Of a stretch of 64,000 nucleotides of DNA, positions 42,697-54,648 are shown piece by piece. The position numbers and the translations under genes are program-made. Under the pieces are notes generated by a model. It saw only the letters and a list, made by a program, of their open reading frames with translations. It was not told the origin of the DNA and searched no databases. This stretch comes from Euclidia mi (lineage: Eukaryota > Arthropoda > Insecta > Lepidoptera > Erebidae), in the NCBI GenBank assembly GCA_944739405.2, contig OX123190.2, positions 26,262,807 to 26,326,806 of the forward strand, in the 5' to 3' direction. How positions within the stretch are numbered: position 1 is the first letter of the stretch; each line of letters opens with the position of its first letter.

Positions 42697-43283
42697 AGCC
42701 AGGATCAAACCAACGCGTCAACGCGTGGCGATTATTGCGCGTGCAAAAGTTGTGCACACTGTCGCGTTCGTTCAGGCGTTCACCAGGCTGTAGTCGCGTC
42801 ACTAAAATGCTGTCTGCTACAGATAGTGAATTTGAAGAAGTTTTACTTCTGTCTGCTATTATTGAAGACGAAGAGGAACAAGAAGTGAACTTGAGGTGGG
42901 TATGATATACAGTGCCAGTGAAGTAAATACCTACCATCATTCGATAACGCCTTATCAGAATGAGACGTATCATACAACAATGGGTATTTGTGGAATTAAT
43001 TTATAATTTCTTCCGTTTCCACCATGCTTAAAATCTACAAAAACACAGTTTCCTCAACAAATAATAGCTGCGTGCAGCGTCCTAACGCAACAAGCGCGAT
43101 CTGATCGCCACCGCCACGTGCAGACGCTGTACCGGACGCCGCGTGCAATCCGAGGACGCGTAGATGTGAACACCACGCTATAAGTTCGTACACAACATCT
43201 GATCGCCACCGCGCACGCCACCGCGCACGCCACCGCGCACGCCACCGCGCACGCTAGCTGAACGCGTTGGTTTGATCCTGGCT
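42697..43283 (+). mobile_element. PIF/Harbinger-derived MITE
   Basis: 587 bp with perfect 22-bp terminal inverted repeats (42697-42718 and 43262-43283, starting agccaggatcaaacc) and a TAA target duplication on both sides (42694-42696 and 43284-43286), the 3-bp T-W-A type of PIF/Harbinger. Inside, 42810-42900 encodes a short acidic exon like the N terminus of a Harbinger nuclease. A 12-bp tandem (caccgcgcacgc, four copies) lies at about 43208-43255. Too short to encode a transposase; it would need one in trans. Confidence 0.88.
42810..42905 (+). pseudogene. N-terminal piece of a Harbinger-type nuclease
   Basis: An ATG-started stretch reads MLSATDSEFEEVLLLSAI, then an acidic I-E-D-E-E-E-Q run and N-L-R-W-V, ending at a stop after 32 codons. 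HARBI1-like nucleases of insects often begin with an acidic leader followed by a R-x-(Y/F)-W-V-H motif, of which only W-V is left here. A splice-donor-like aggtgggtatg follows. The catalytic DDE domain is missing, so this marks the MITE as an internal deletion of a coding element. Confidence 0.5.
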
Positions 43284-43286
43284 TAA

Positions 43287-43995
43287 GAAACATCATATTT
43301 CGAATACAATAAAATTATTAATATTGTCACATAGCCGTACTGCTATTTAAGTCATGATCAAGGAAAACCTAGTCCTATACCTAACAATGTGTTATTCATA
43401 ACGAAATATCGAACAGCTGCAGTCTGTATAGTGCTATTATAGTAACAAAATTATTAACAAAAATGTTTCCTATTACAAAATATGTGTGGATCACTGAAAT
43501 TGGAACGTAAGTTAATTTACAATTTGAGTGTTAAGGCGCTGTCCTAAGCGACTGTTATGGTAAATGACGGGGTGAAGCAGGGGAGGTGAAGGGAGCGTAG
43601 CTCCGTCTACTATGGGGCGCCCCCCTTCATTCTCGTTGCGTGCGGCCGTATTCTGGCGACATCCGTATTCCAATATTTCAAAATCTCAAGCAAAACGTTT
43701 TAGCATACTGAATTGAGATACTGATATGAAAATTTATATTACATACATCAATCTGTTTGTACAATATAGGCATAGCGCAATTCTTGTTCTCAGTGCAGCC
43801 ATGAGCAAAACTGGTTTACATTAGACGTTATAGGTATTAATAGTTGATGAAAGTAAGTAAATACGTACGTGCCGTAAGATGATAAAAAGAATTAAGCCAG
43901 TTCCATGTATGGAGAGGCCATTATTATGTTTGTTTTGTTTTTGTATAAAAATATTGAAGCAGTTCATAGAATACCTACATCTAATTCCATTCCTG
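43287..43995. other. No gene seen
   Basis: Mostly AT-rich, with a G+C-rich patch at 43560-43650 (ggagcgtagctccg is a short inverted repeat). Not assigned. Confidence 0.35.
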
Positions 43996-44116
43996 CCAGT
44001 TTTCAAATCTGTTTTGCAATAAATTGGCTGTGACATACGGGCGGACAGACAGACAGACATTGCGAATCTATAAGGGTTCCGTTTTTACCATTTTTGGCTA
44101 CGGTACCCAAAAAACA
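43996..44116 (+). repeat. Dispersed lepidopteran repeat relic
   Basis: gggcggacagacagacagac, then aagggttccgtttttacc and ctacggtacccaaaaaa, a phrase recurrent at the ends of lepidopteran repeats. An opposite-strand relative is at 230-305. Confidence 0.5.
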
Positions 44117-45109
44117 CAATACTGCTTTACTAAGCGCAAAAGCCGTATCTCAACTAAAGCGAGTTACGAGATAATTGAAGTTTAGTAAAAGTTGATTTCT
44201 TTTATTTATCTATGGATGTTTATTGTTATTATAGGTATAATTATTATGGTAAAGGTTTTGAAATACGTCGCCGTTTTTAGGGGTTGTGAGTGATTGGAGA
44301 GGGAGGAGGGGAGGTCTGGAAACCCCCCTCACCATTTTCACTTGCCGGAAATACTTGGTTTCCTCTGAAAAAAAATAATCTCCAAACATCGGTGTGTATG
44401 GCACTGCCAACTTCCACATTCATCACACAAGTTTAATAAACTAAGGTTGACGGAGCCCTGCGAAGGCCTCCTATTTTCGGATTAAGGGTCAAAAGAGAAC
44501 CTAATATAACCTATTTAGTTACTTATTACAGTCGCACCTAACCCTAGGCACTCGAAAGCAATGACGCACAAATTTGACATTAGCTGTCAATATGATCATT
44601 CCAAGATGGCAGTTTTGCATTTCGTTTCACGTTTTTCACATAAAACCTTAAAATGACATTTGTAAAACTGTACTAAAGTATAAAAACTACGTTCCGTTTT
44701 GCATAATTGCCGAAGTATTTATGAAATTTTGGAAATTGATTAAAAATATTTAGACACAATTCCGACAGCCAAAATTACTTTTAGGGGATTAAAACGAACT
44801 ACCTTAAGCCCCCTGCACTACCAATACCCTCAAATTCAGGCGACTCGTTTCGAAACCCAACCCATTATTATTTTTCAAAATAGATGAAACATCAATAATA
44901 TATGTGGATATACCTTATTCATAAGATACTGCTACGTCGCTTAGAAAATTATAGAATTAGAATTTGAGTTACTGCTTTTTCGTTAGCTCTCCTCATACAT
45001 GTTTGTATGGAAAAATTGTGTTGTTTTAAAGAAAATAAATATTAAAAGATATTTATTTATATTCATTTATCATTTATTAACGTATACAGCTCATCATATA
45101 ATACAGAGT
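44117..45109. other. No gene seen
   Basis: Unassigned AT-rich sequence between repeats; no motif-bearing open frame. Confidence 0.35.
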
Positions 45110-45900
45110 TTACAGCTCATCAAAAGTTAGCTGTCTGCTACAACCCGGCAGGTTTTCTTTATTCTCATCGAATATTAAATGCAGTGTGTGAGGTGATAAG
45201 GCTTCAATACTTATTATTTGCTGTTGTTCACGAGGCACAGTTTCATTTACTTTCCTTTTACGGCTTGGTATTGTAGAAATTTCAAGCACTGATGAAACAT
45301 TTTCCTCTCCGTGATCTCGCAATGCCATCCCTTGAGCTTGACGAGAATCAACAATTTCAGGCAACTGCCAATTCATATAAAACGCCACAAGCTTTTACTT
45401 CATTTTCGTCTCCCACAAAACATCATCTCTTTCTATAATTTCTATTTTTGGTGGTGGTAATAACAATAACAATATTTGTTTATACTAGTCAGTTCACTTT
45501 TTTATCATGTTTGCATATTTGTATTCTATTTGCTCTTATACTATTCTCCAGGCCATTCTTATAGGCAACTATAGAACATTAAATTTCCACAATCGTGTTT
45601 CGACCTATTAATCCATCTGGCGTGGCACCAATAATCGGATAATCCACAAGGCTCGATTGTTACATTTTCTTACTTCGCCAGTTGTTGCAAAGCCAGTTGT
45701 TCATTTTAGATTCCATGCGCAACTGATTTCACATTGCAAATATTTTATTTGTACAAATTATTTTTTACTAAGTTTGCTTTACTGCTGTTATCTATTCTTT
45801 TTACCAGTATACCAAAATTTCAATCTGTCAACATATTCTTACGCAATTCGAACCAGTTACTGCTATCCCTCTTGTAATTTTTGCTTATCACTACGGAATT
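45110..45900 (-). pseudogene. YqaJ-type exonuclease (viral-recombinase-like) relic
   Basis: Pieced across three frames on the minus strand. Upstream piece (about 45870-45650): S-N-W-F-E-L-R-K-N-M-L-T, then SNFGILVKR, an A-H-G-I...N-E-Q-L-A-L segment and C-G-L, as at the start of YqaJ domains. Middle (about 45640-45570): YPIIGATPDGLIG, then VEI, a stop (45579-45581) in place of the usual Lys of E-I-K-C, then C-S. Last piece (about 45460-45110): I-E-R-D-D-V-L-W-E-T-K-M, then F-Y-M-N-W-Q-L-P-E-I-V-D and a Ser/Lys/Arg linker ending in NLPGCSRQLTFDEL. The central strand after E-I-x-C is largely deleted. Such exonucleases in insects are often transposon-borne (for example ISL2EU). Confidence 0.65.
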
Positions 45901-47378
45901 TGAGTCAAATTTGTTAAAAAAATTGTTTGGCATTTCTTGGCTAGCTCTTGAACAGATCGTGTTAGGAATGACTGCAGTCAAATGTGTGTAAGACGTTGCA
46001 GAACTGTTATCTTTAACTTCACTGTAATTACAATAATGATAATTAGTTACGTACTTTATTATTAAAAAAATACTATATCTTGTGTTATAGCAAACAGAGA
46101 AATCACCTTCTTACTTATAAATGATTGATTTTAGGAATTAAATAATAATAATATATTAGATGTACTGAGACATACCTAATAGTTTATGAATAATCAAAGT
46201 TTTACCCGATGTACCTAAAAAGGTTTATGTTCACAACACAATAATACAACATTCGTTACCGCTTGTGTGCGGATTGCGGAGCGCCATATTAGCGCTGTTT
46301 ATTGTTCGCCGTGGCGGCATCTTAGCGCTCCAGGCGCTCTGACAAGCTAATGAATTTGAAATATAGATGACGATTTTATGTTATTACTCTTTCAAAAATT
46401 GAAAACTGTTGCAGCTATGTATTGTGAGAATAATTTATATAATTATATTATGCATAATCGATAATATATAAGTAACATAGTTATTCATAAAAGACTCTTA
46501 TGAAAATAATTTGTGTAAAAATGTAACATATTTCATAATCACTTGGCCATGGATGAATTTCTATTTTATTACGACGCTTTCTTGTACAAATCCTTCGTAG
46601 AACTTCATTTCTCTAATTGTCCATATTTTATTCTTCTAATTATATATTTATAAGCACAGAAACAATAACACATTAAACGCAACAGGAGTATAAACATAGG
46701 TCCTAATTATATGTGCCCATAGTTACATGAAAAGCCTATTTGATTCAAATTATTCAGTCTAACATGAAATTACGAACTCAAATCGGCGTATTATAATAAC
46801 AAACAGGTTTACGTAAAATTTCGTGCAGCGGAGACGCAAGCGACATGACCTATCTCTCACAGGGCTCATAGCCGAATGATGAGGTCTGGGCGGGGCGTAA
46901 ACTAGCAACTGACACTCAGTACACCGCATATGCTAATAAGGTTTAATTTGCTGAAGCGTTTGATATTGATGGGATCTACCGAGCGTCAAAATCATAGACG
47001 TTTGGCAGATTTTATTTAATTTTACAAAATATACACGTATAATATGAAAATAAATAGGGTAATTCTTTAGTTCATTAGATTTTCTACAATATTATCAAAT
47101 AAAATATGACAGCTTACGATCAAAATATTGCAAACAGTGAGACGAAAGATTATTTTCTGCCTCGATTTTGTGATTTTTTTACCGTGATTCTTTTTTACAT
47201 ACATGAAAAATTCTTTCAGAAGTCTTTTGTTTAGACTTTCGACTTTAAGCTCTATTTTTTGCTAGTTTGTAATATGTACCGTTATGGCTAGATGCGCGAC
47301 GAAAAATAAGGTGTTTCACGGCTTCTGAGGTATAACAGCGCCTTAAGTTTTATAATACAAATCCTTCTTCTTATATTT
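45901..47378. other. No gene seen
   Basis: AT-rich with two G+C-richer patches (46250-46340 and 46800-46930) that carry no open frame. Nothing recognised. Confidence 0.35.
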
Positions 47379-48016
47379 TTGCCGAAGATTAGGCAGCTGA
47401 AACAAAAGATTCTTGTGCAAATTTCTTTAGCGAGATCTATACACTCAATTGTGGAATATTTAATTATTGGACATATTTATGCATTAGATTGGGATATGCA
47501 GTTCTTCAAAGGTGAGTGTTCGGTTTATTTCCAAGCAGACGTAGCTGTGTTGATCTGGTCGTCATATTATACGAAGAAATTGTATGTGATATTGCTGTGC
47601 TTATATGGTTGGTGTCGATATTTTTTGCAATGGTTCTTTTCATGTTTTGGTTGATATTCTCAAATTATGTTGTATCAGTGATCACGGCTACCTGTTTTGT
47701 GTTCAAATGCATTATGTTGTACGTTAATTTTGTGTGCTTCTACAAGATATTCTACTTTGTTTACAAAGTCAATAGGGATAACGTGCCTAGTAATAAAATA
47801 TTGCTATCAAAATCTGTCTCATCACATTTTTTTCTGCTGATTGCTACCACTTTGCAAAAGTTAGTGTATGAAAATAATATAATCAAGTTATATTCGGTAT
47901 ATTCTATAGATTTCAATAAAACTCTGTATTATTACTTGTGCATTATGAATGCGTTTCAAGGTGTTGCCATAGGTACTATGTTTATGATTTTATCTAAACA
48001 TGTTTTTAGTGTTTAA
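47379..48016 (+). CDS. Possible membrane-receptor exon(s), uncertain
   Basis: A 166-codon open frame (47516-48016, no ATG start) encodes four or so hydrophobic segments (DIAVLIWLVSIFFAMVLFMF; VVSVITATCFVFKCIMLYV and others) and ends with Y-Y-Y-L-C-I-M-N-A-F-Q-G-V-A-I-G-T, which recalls the N-x-x-Q-G motif of TM7 in class B or Methuselah-like GPCRs. Just upstream another frame (47379-47511) ends in a consensus donor, aaag/gtgagt at 47511/47512. The two frames overlap, so they are not simply consecutive exons. AT-richness alone favours hydrophobic codons, so chance or a decayed gene is possible. Confidence 0.33.
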
Positions 48017-48404
48017 ATGTCTTGTACCATATTGAAATGTTTATTTGTTAAGTTTATTATTCTGAATATTATTTATTATATATAATTTTGTAAATAACTA
48101 TTATAAATAGTAGATTTTGTAGCTATAATAATAATATACCTATTGAAGGCATTCATAAAGTACATTTAATTTATTGTGAATAACGAGTAATCAATAAGTT
48201 TTTAGTTTAATAGACCGTAAGTTCACGAATTTATTGACATCCTACGTAGATGAACGAGTTAGGCAAAAAGTTATTGTATATGTAATACTCGTTTCTCTAA
48301 ACTACTTTTCCAGTAGCTCCTTGGGTATTCAAATGTAAAATATTTCTATTTCAAAAGAGTACTATCATTTAGTGATAATACTATAGTAAAAGGTACCTTT
48401 TACT
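48017..48404. other. No gene seen
   Basis: AT-rich, with no further open frame after the possible membrane exon. Confidence 0.35.
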
Positions 48405-48572
48405 TCCTAAGCAGCAGGGGTAGGCCTCCCGCAAGGTGGACCGACGATATGGTTAAGATCGCGGCAAGCGGTTGGATGAGGGCGGCTCAAAATTGGTCAG
48501 TGTGGTGAACCTTGGGGGAGGCCTATGTCCAGCAGTGGACGTCTCTAGGCTATCATGATGATGAGGTACCTC
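48405..48572 (+). pseudogene. RTE-clade non-LTR 3' end
   Basis: One frame reads GRPPARWTDDMVKIA, then W-M-R-A-A-Q-N, a TGA where Arg is usual, then LGEAYVQQWTSLG, followed by atcatgatgatga. This is the classic C terminus and tandem tail of a lepidopteran RTE element. Only about 50 codons remain. Confidence 0.82.
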
Positions 48573-49245
48573 CAATGATTATAGTAGTATGTATTTATGG
48601 TTATTAATGCAATAAAACTTAATTATAGTAAACGAAAAGGACCAAATTATTTGTTAGTATCTATATGTGATAGGTTGAACAGAATAGTATAATGTTGTGG
48701 TATTTATAAATGTAAATAATTGTTAATTTATATACGGTATTAAGTATTATTAATACATTTTAGTATAGTAGGTACGTATAGTCACTTCCATTAGGAGCAA
48801 TATTAAATTGTCCAATATACATTGAACTATTTCGTTGCTCAGAATAATAATTTCATTCAAATCATTTACCATAATCAATTACTACTTACAGAAGTAAAAT
48901 AATAAACAAAACCTTCTCGTTTAACAGTGTCATTGGGTATCTATGTGTATCCGTATATTTATGGGAATGACTGTAATATTTTCAATGTGTTTATAAGTTT
49001 GTTATAATGTTTGTTAAATTATAAATATTAATAGACCATTTATAAATAAATCTTTCTGTCGTACAATAGATATTTTCTCTTGTGAAATCCCAACAAAATC
49101 CGCATCAACATTCCTTACTTAGAGTAAATATAAAGTGGCCTTGAAATAAACATTATACGTTTATGTTTTATGTGGTGAAATGAAACCCATAATCATATAG
49201 ACGCACCCTTCACTGAACCAATTCCAGAGATGAAAAGTAAAAAAT
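48573..49245. other. No gene seen
   Basis: AT-rich spacer between two RTE tails of opposite orientation. Confidence 0.35.
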
Positions 49246-49290
49246 ATTTGTCATCGCCATCATCATCCTAGCGTTATGCCGGTAGAATTC
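49246..49290 (-). mobile_element. RTE 3'-tail relic, minus strand
   Basis: Plus strand catcgccatcatcatcctag followed by cgttatgcc; its complement gives the aacgctaggatgatgatg end shared with the RTE tails at 4.07 and 9.26 kb. Confidence 0.55.
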
Positions 49291-50159
49291 CAAACTTTTA
49301 TTTCGCCGAGGCGCGTTTGATTTTAAGTAGTGTTGGATTTTACATAGAAATACTGCCGTCAACTTGAACGATCAGTATATTTTAAGTTAGATCCATTCAA
49401 ATAGAATATACATTTAGATTTGGACTTCAAAAAGTGCCTACTTCTGTATAATCCTTCTGAAATATTTTCTAACCAAGTTCTAAAAACAGAATGAAAACAT
49501 AAAACGCAGGATATAATTCACGACCATTTCACCAACTAATTAAAACATATAAAAAATGATAATGCGATATAATTGTAAAGGAAGCCCGCCTTTAGTCGAG
49601 TTGCGATAGTCATCTGCAGAGTGCCGTTTATTTTAATAGGACAAAGGACAAATCAAAATAAAGGGTTGCCCGACTTCTTTCAACTTGAAAAATCTCTTTT
49701 ACGTCAGTCAAAATTTAATTTGCAATTATCAAACCGTACCTTTTAACAAAACCTATGCGTTTATTTGACTTCAAAAGAACTAGAATTAATTTTGCGGAGT
49801 CACACGGTTTTGACTCTACAGGAGACATGATCTGACGAAATTAATTTTATTAAATACAAGCTGTTGTTTGAGTTCGAGGAATCCGCTGAGATTTTGTTCT
49901 ATAATCATGTTACACCGTTGTATATAAAACTAATGCTGGTATTTTTAGTTGTGTTGTGTTTTTCGAAATGGGCGAGCTTCATTTATTCCAGTGAGACATG
50001 TTCGAAAAAAATAAAGGGTGTAAATTTAACTTGCGCCAGTTAGCGTTATTAGATAAAAATGTCAGAGTAAATTGTAGAATTTTTAGATGGGCGTCAATAT
50101 ATTAATATAAGTACGTTTTAAGTGACACCACTGCAAAATGTGAATGTTTTGCCTTTTTA
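49291..50159. other. No gene seen
   Basis: AT-rich, unassigned. Confidence 0.35.
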
Positions 50160-50310
50160 AGCAATAGACTAGAATGGTGCGCAATAAACAGAAGAGCATG
50201 CATGAGAAAATTGATGGGAGTGAATGAAGCAAGAGAGATATATCAGGATCCGTAGTCTCTGCCTACCCCATCCGGAAACAGGCGTGAACCTATGTTTGTA
50301 GGTACTAGAA
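50160..50310 (+). mobile_element. LINE 3'-end relic sharing the SINE tail
   Basis: A coding-like stretch ends in a phrase reading S-V-V-S-A-Y-P-I-R-K-Q-A-stop, whose DNA (agtctctgcctaccccatcc then aaacaggcgtga) matches the tails of the SINEs at 29.8 and 42.1 kb. It is probably the 3' end of the LINE family that mobilises them. Confidence 0.5.
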
Positions 50311-51190
50311 TGCTTAAATTACAGTCAATTTCATTATATTAATTTAGGTACAAAAAAGTTAAGATTCCGAACTAGGCATTAATTTTTGTCATATTAGTAA
50401 ATATTTAACAAATTTATTTCCTTCCTTTAATTTTGAAAAGAAAACTTCCACGCTTGGAATTAATACTATATCGGGAAGACTTTAAAAACATTCAACCAAC
50501 AAAGACCATTCCTAAATTGGGATACCTACTGAATGTGCTTTATTAGTCTTAACTCAATTTGTGACAAAACAATGGGATGGGATAATCGAATACCTCAGTA
50601 TTTTCCTTGACAACAATAACCTTGAAAACATTGACGTCCCAGAAAACAATTAACTAGTTTCAAGGACTATGTAACAAACAGAACACAACAAGTTTCTGTT
50701 TATTACTATCTCAGTGCTTATCAGTTGCTTATGTATTTTGTTTCCCAGCGTGTTAGCTGCAACATAAAATCCACATGCTAGAATTAACATCTGCTATGGC
50801 TGGTCATAAATGGAAACAACAAGTGTAGTAGCTGCAAGAACTACCTTGGTGTGCCTCATGTAATCAATAATCACTTTACCCAAATCGGATACAATCAATC
50901 CTGTTTCTTTTTAAGCAGGTCGTCGATCTTTTGCGTAGTAACCTACAAAGTACAAAACAAAATCAGTAGTGTCAATAAAATTTCCCACAAATAGACCACG
51001 AATACGTTACACGTAACACAAACAAATTACCAAACGGTGGTCAAAACATTAGGCGCTACCTTAAGTATGTGACAATACCGATAATAAAACCCGTTACTGA
51101 AGAAAAACCCTTTGAAACTCAATGTGGGCTATCCACTGAGCGCCGTGAGCTTACCATAAATAACATTTAGTGCTTGGCGTAGAGGTGTTC
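50311..51190. other. No gene seen
   Basis: AT-rich, unassigned, up to the palindrome at 51192. Confidence 0.35.
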
Positions 51191-51191
51191 A

Positions 51192-51255
51192 AATTGCTCC
51201 ACATGATATATCCTACAGACCACTTGGTCTGTAGGATATATCATGTGGAGCAATT
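51192..51255. repeat. Perfect 31-bp palindrome with 2-nt loop
   Basis: Arms 51192-51222 and 51225-51255 are exact reverse complements (aattgctccacatg... and ...catgtggagcaatt) separated by ct. No mismatch in 31 bp. It lies in unassigned DNA and is not an edge of any recognised element. Confidence 0.95.
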
Positions 51256-52599
51256 ACGTTTAGCCATATTGAATTTTTAAGCAAAGATGCCCCGGTTACA
51301 CCCGCTCCGGTCAGATAATTATGGCACGCTTCTGTGACGCTCGTAAAACAGCAGCTTTTTAAATTGAGATAGGTCGGGCCGGCAGGTGTTTTATGAAAAT
51401 TTTACGTCCCTAACTGATGCTCGTGGGGAAGTTACGTTTATATGAGTTTTTGGGCTCGTCTCGAATCTTTTTGTCCACTCATTGTGTCGTGTGTAACCTT
51501 TGTGGATGCTATATTGAATGGTGAATGGTTGTCTCGTGTTGTAGTTGTTTTAATTAGTATTCGAAAGTATACAGGGTGATCGATCGAGAGTGGACGGATA
51601 CAGTAGGTTTTACTGTCGTATATGAAGGGTTTACTTGTTAGTGTAATCTGCATCCAAGACAGAAACGAAAAACGTCATCTCTGTTTGGGCTTTTCTCGTC
51701 AAAATCGTCGACATCTTTGGTTTGTTCCTTGTTCGGAGCGAAGTTTCGGACCACATTCCAAAAAAATCCTAGTTTGTCCCACATCAGTATAGAATAACGG
51801 ATTCGGCCCGAATTCCAAGTAATTTAAAAATACAGACAACAAAAACATAAAGCACACTCTTATATTTTTCAATATTTGTTTGTTCATTAATCAAGTAATC
51901 TGAATTAAAACGTACCAGGGCAACATCAAGGTGCAGAAGTTAGTCGCCTATAAACAAGCTGGTAAAATATTTTGAAGTCATTTTTTCTATAAATTTTAAG
52001 TAATCAAATAATTTGAATTGAAATTAAAAAGTACCAGGGTAGCATAAATGTACAGAAGCTAGGCACCTGTAAACAAGCTAGTTAGCATTTAGTCATTATA
52101 TATGTACACTGCCAAATAGAAAAATATTGGTTCTGCTTAGATTAAATATTATTAGTGACATAACTATAGATCTTTTTGCTGTTAGTACAAAAAAGCAAGT
52201 AAAACCTATACAAGAAAATATGGGCCGTACGAGGAATACAAAGTAGGACGAAACGAGAACAAATCTATTAGATTTATACTTTGGGACAAAAGAAGCATAT
52301 TGTTTGTGCCGAACTAGGAATTTTTATGTGGTATGAGACTCAGTGGTCCGAACGAAGAACAAACCCCATATTTTGATCTATGCCGATATTTTTGGATGGA
52401 TCTTTATGTATTCTTTACTCATTCTTACTTCTGTAATTACATACCAATCGAAATAAATTATATTATTATTACAATAAAGTTCATTTATCAGTCAAAATTT
52501 TAACAAAATCCATCTAGAATTTCATTCCTCTAACTTGTAAGAGGTCATACCAGAAGTATCACAGCCCTTCTTCTTTAAAAAAACTGACGAATTTCTGAG
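51256..52599. other. Unassigned; decayed internal repeats
   Basis: Two related blocks of about 115 bp stand in tandem (about 51890-51960 and 52000-52090: both have taccagggyarcat, then cagaagytag, then taaacaagct). Also, ggtccgaaacttcgctccga on the minus strand at 51725-51757 resembles ggtccgaacgaagaacaaac at about 52349 on the plus strand. It may be a decayed transposon, but no protein family was recognised. Confidence 0.4.
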
Positions 52600-53215
52600 G
52601 TAACAAACAATACAAACATATTGAGAACCTCCTCTTTTTATTCAAGTTTGTTAAAAAGATACAAGACAAGTCCAAAAAGCGTTTTTACGATTTTATACAA
52701 GCGTTCTCTGGGTTACAAGTGTTACTACCCATATCTCTACCCTACAAAATTTCTATTAGGATGTCTTGGATATCACAGTCTAGAAACTAGAAGAGCTTAT
52801 GACCAGGTTAGAACCATGTTTAAAGTATTACGAGGACTAATAGATGCTTCAGATCTTCATCATGAGCTGATTCAACTTTACACAACTAATAATTATCTCC
52901 GTGGCAGAGGACACCGACTATTAGCCATACCCTCATGTCGAAAAGTAGCGCGCGCTTCGTCTCCTATTCCTCGCGTAATAACAACATTGAACGGACTCTT
53001 GCTGTTCTACCTGGACTGCGATTTGTTCGCTGATAAATATAATTTACTTATGAGATTTTTAGTTAATTATTGTGAACGCAACATTCATTGAATGCCGCTC
53101 TAATTTGTGTGTATGTAGGTAATGTAAATATTTTTCTTTTTGTGTTAAGTATTGATTAATGTAATTGGTTTTGTAAACCGTTTTATTCAAATAAATAAAT
53201 AACACACGGCGGGGT
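52600..53215 (+). pseudogene. Non-LTR retrotransposon 3' fragment
   Basis: The open frame 52621-53091 covers the post-palm end of a LINE reverse transcriptase: L-G-C-L-G-Y-H-S-L-E-T-R-R, then MFKVLRGLIDASDLHHEL, then S-P-I-P-R-V then N-G-L and D-C-D-L-F, the usual order in CR1/Jockey-like elements. About 156 codons, uninterrupted, then a 3' region and an aaataaataaat tail at 53189-53201. 5'-truncated. Confidence 0.75.
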
Positions 53216-54648
53216 CACCAACAAAAGCCGGCATAACAAGCGCGTTTCCCAACCCTTGAGACAAAAGAAAACTCTCCGACTGACGATGTACTGTCGGCCA
53301 CTTGACACGGCGGCGCTGCTGCCATTTTGGGTATTAATTTTTAACGTGCAGCCTATATCTATCAGCGATAACGTTTTGCAAAAGTTTTCTCTTAGAAAGG
53401 TTGCTTAAAATGTCAGATGATTCTATCTATGTATTTTATGTGACAGTGGTTTTCTTGTCGTTTGACATTGAAAACATGTAGCAATGGATTTAGGCACACA
53501 TTTGACTCGTGTTATTTAGTTCAGCTGAAAATGGTTAAGAGATAAAATATATTGAACTCCACCCACGTGAATTATGCATCTTAACCTTCCTGAGGAACCA
53601 CGCTGTCTTTTGATGAATGCCGTATAAATTCCGTTCAATAGTTTTAAGTTTCTCGTGTTTATACAAACATTAATACCGGGAAATTCATTTTGAAATAATA
53701 TATGTATAGATTACATTTAATTTGACCAACATAAGGTTTGCAAAAACGAAGACCACGAAGTTACCAGTGCACCCAAAAAATCAATGACTAGCTGGGGCTC
53801 CAAAGAGAATAGCTCAGCATATAGTAAACTTGGCGTCCTCGCATCGAAGCTATCGGCACCATCGAATATTCGTTATAAATCCCCACCGGACACACTAGTG
53901 TCGCCTTTCACGTCCGCCTGGCAAGCACCCAACTTTATGTTTTTACTAGAACAAAAGTTTTTCAACTACCGTCATGTTGACGTTGCAGTTACTTATTCGT
54001 GGCACTGCATTATGTAAAGCTATTTGTACGATAAACTGGTACACACGTGATAAGTGGGACTGTAAATTATGTTAAATTAATACTATTTAGTAGATACTAT
54101 TTAAAACATAAACAGCCTTCATCTTTTTCAAAATTTTACTTTCTATGTATATTTCCCAAATAGTGCATGTATTGTATATACACACCTACTTACATACAGA
54201 GCAGTAGAAATTAATTTAGCTAATTAAGAACTGGAGCACACGAGTACAGCTGCACAACAATATAATACACGAATTCAACTGCATTCAAAACTAAAACAAA
54301 CGCAAAATTCCTTGGAATTGAGACACGAAGACCAATTTAATTAGTTACATACACAAAGTTTAACGGAAACTCTGTAATAACAAGCAGACACATAATTTTG
54401 TTCACGTACTGAAAAACCTTATCATTATATTATATCAATGGAGAGTACGATATTGTAGATTACAATCAAAATAATGAAGTAACTATTATTTATTATACCT
54501 ATAATAGATTTTAATGTAAGTGAAAAGATAGTCAAACCATGCACGTATTTTAAACACGTCTCTCTTGCAAAGATATAATTTGTAGTTAACATAAGTGACT
54601 TCAAACCCTACTACGCTGCACTATTTCTGATTATGATCTTATATATTA
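53216..54648. other. No gene seen
   Basis: Unassigned. The 77-codon frame at 53784-54017 has no motif. Confidence 0.35.
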
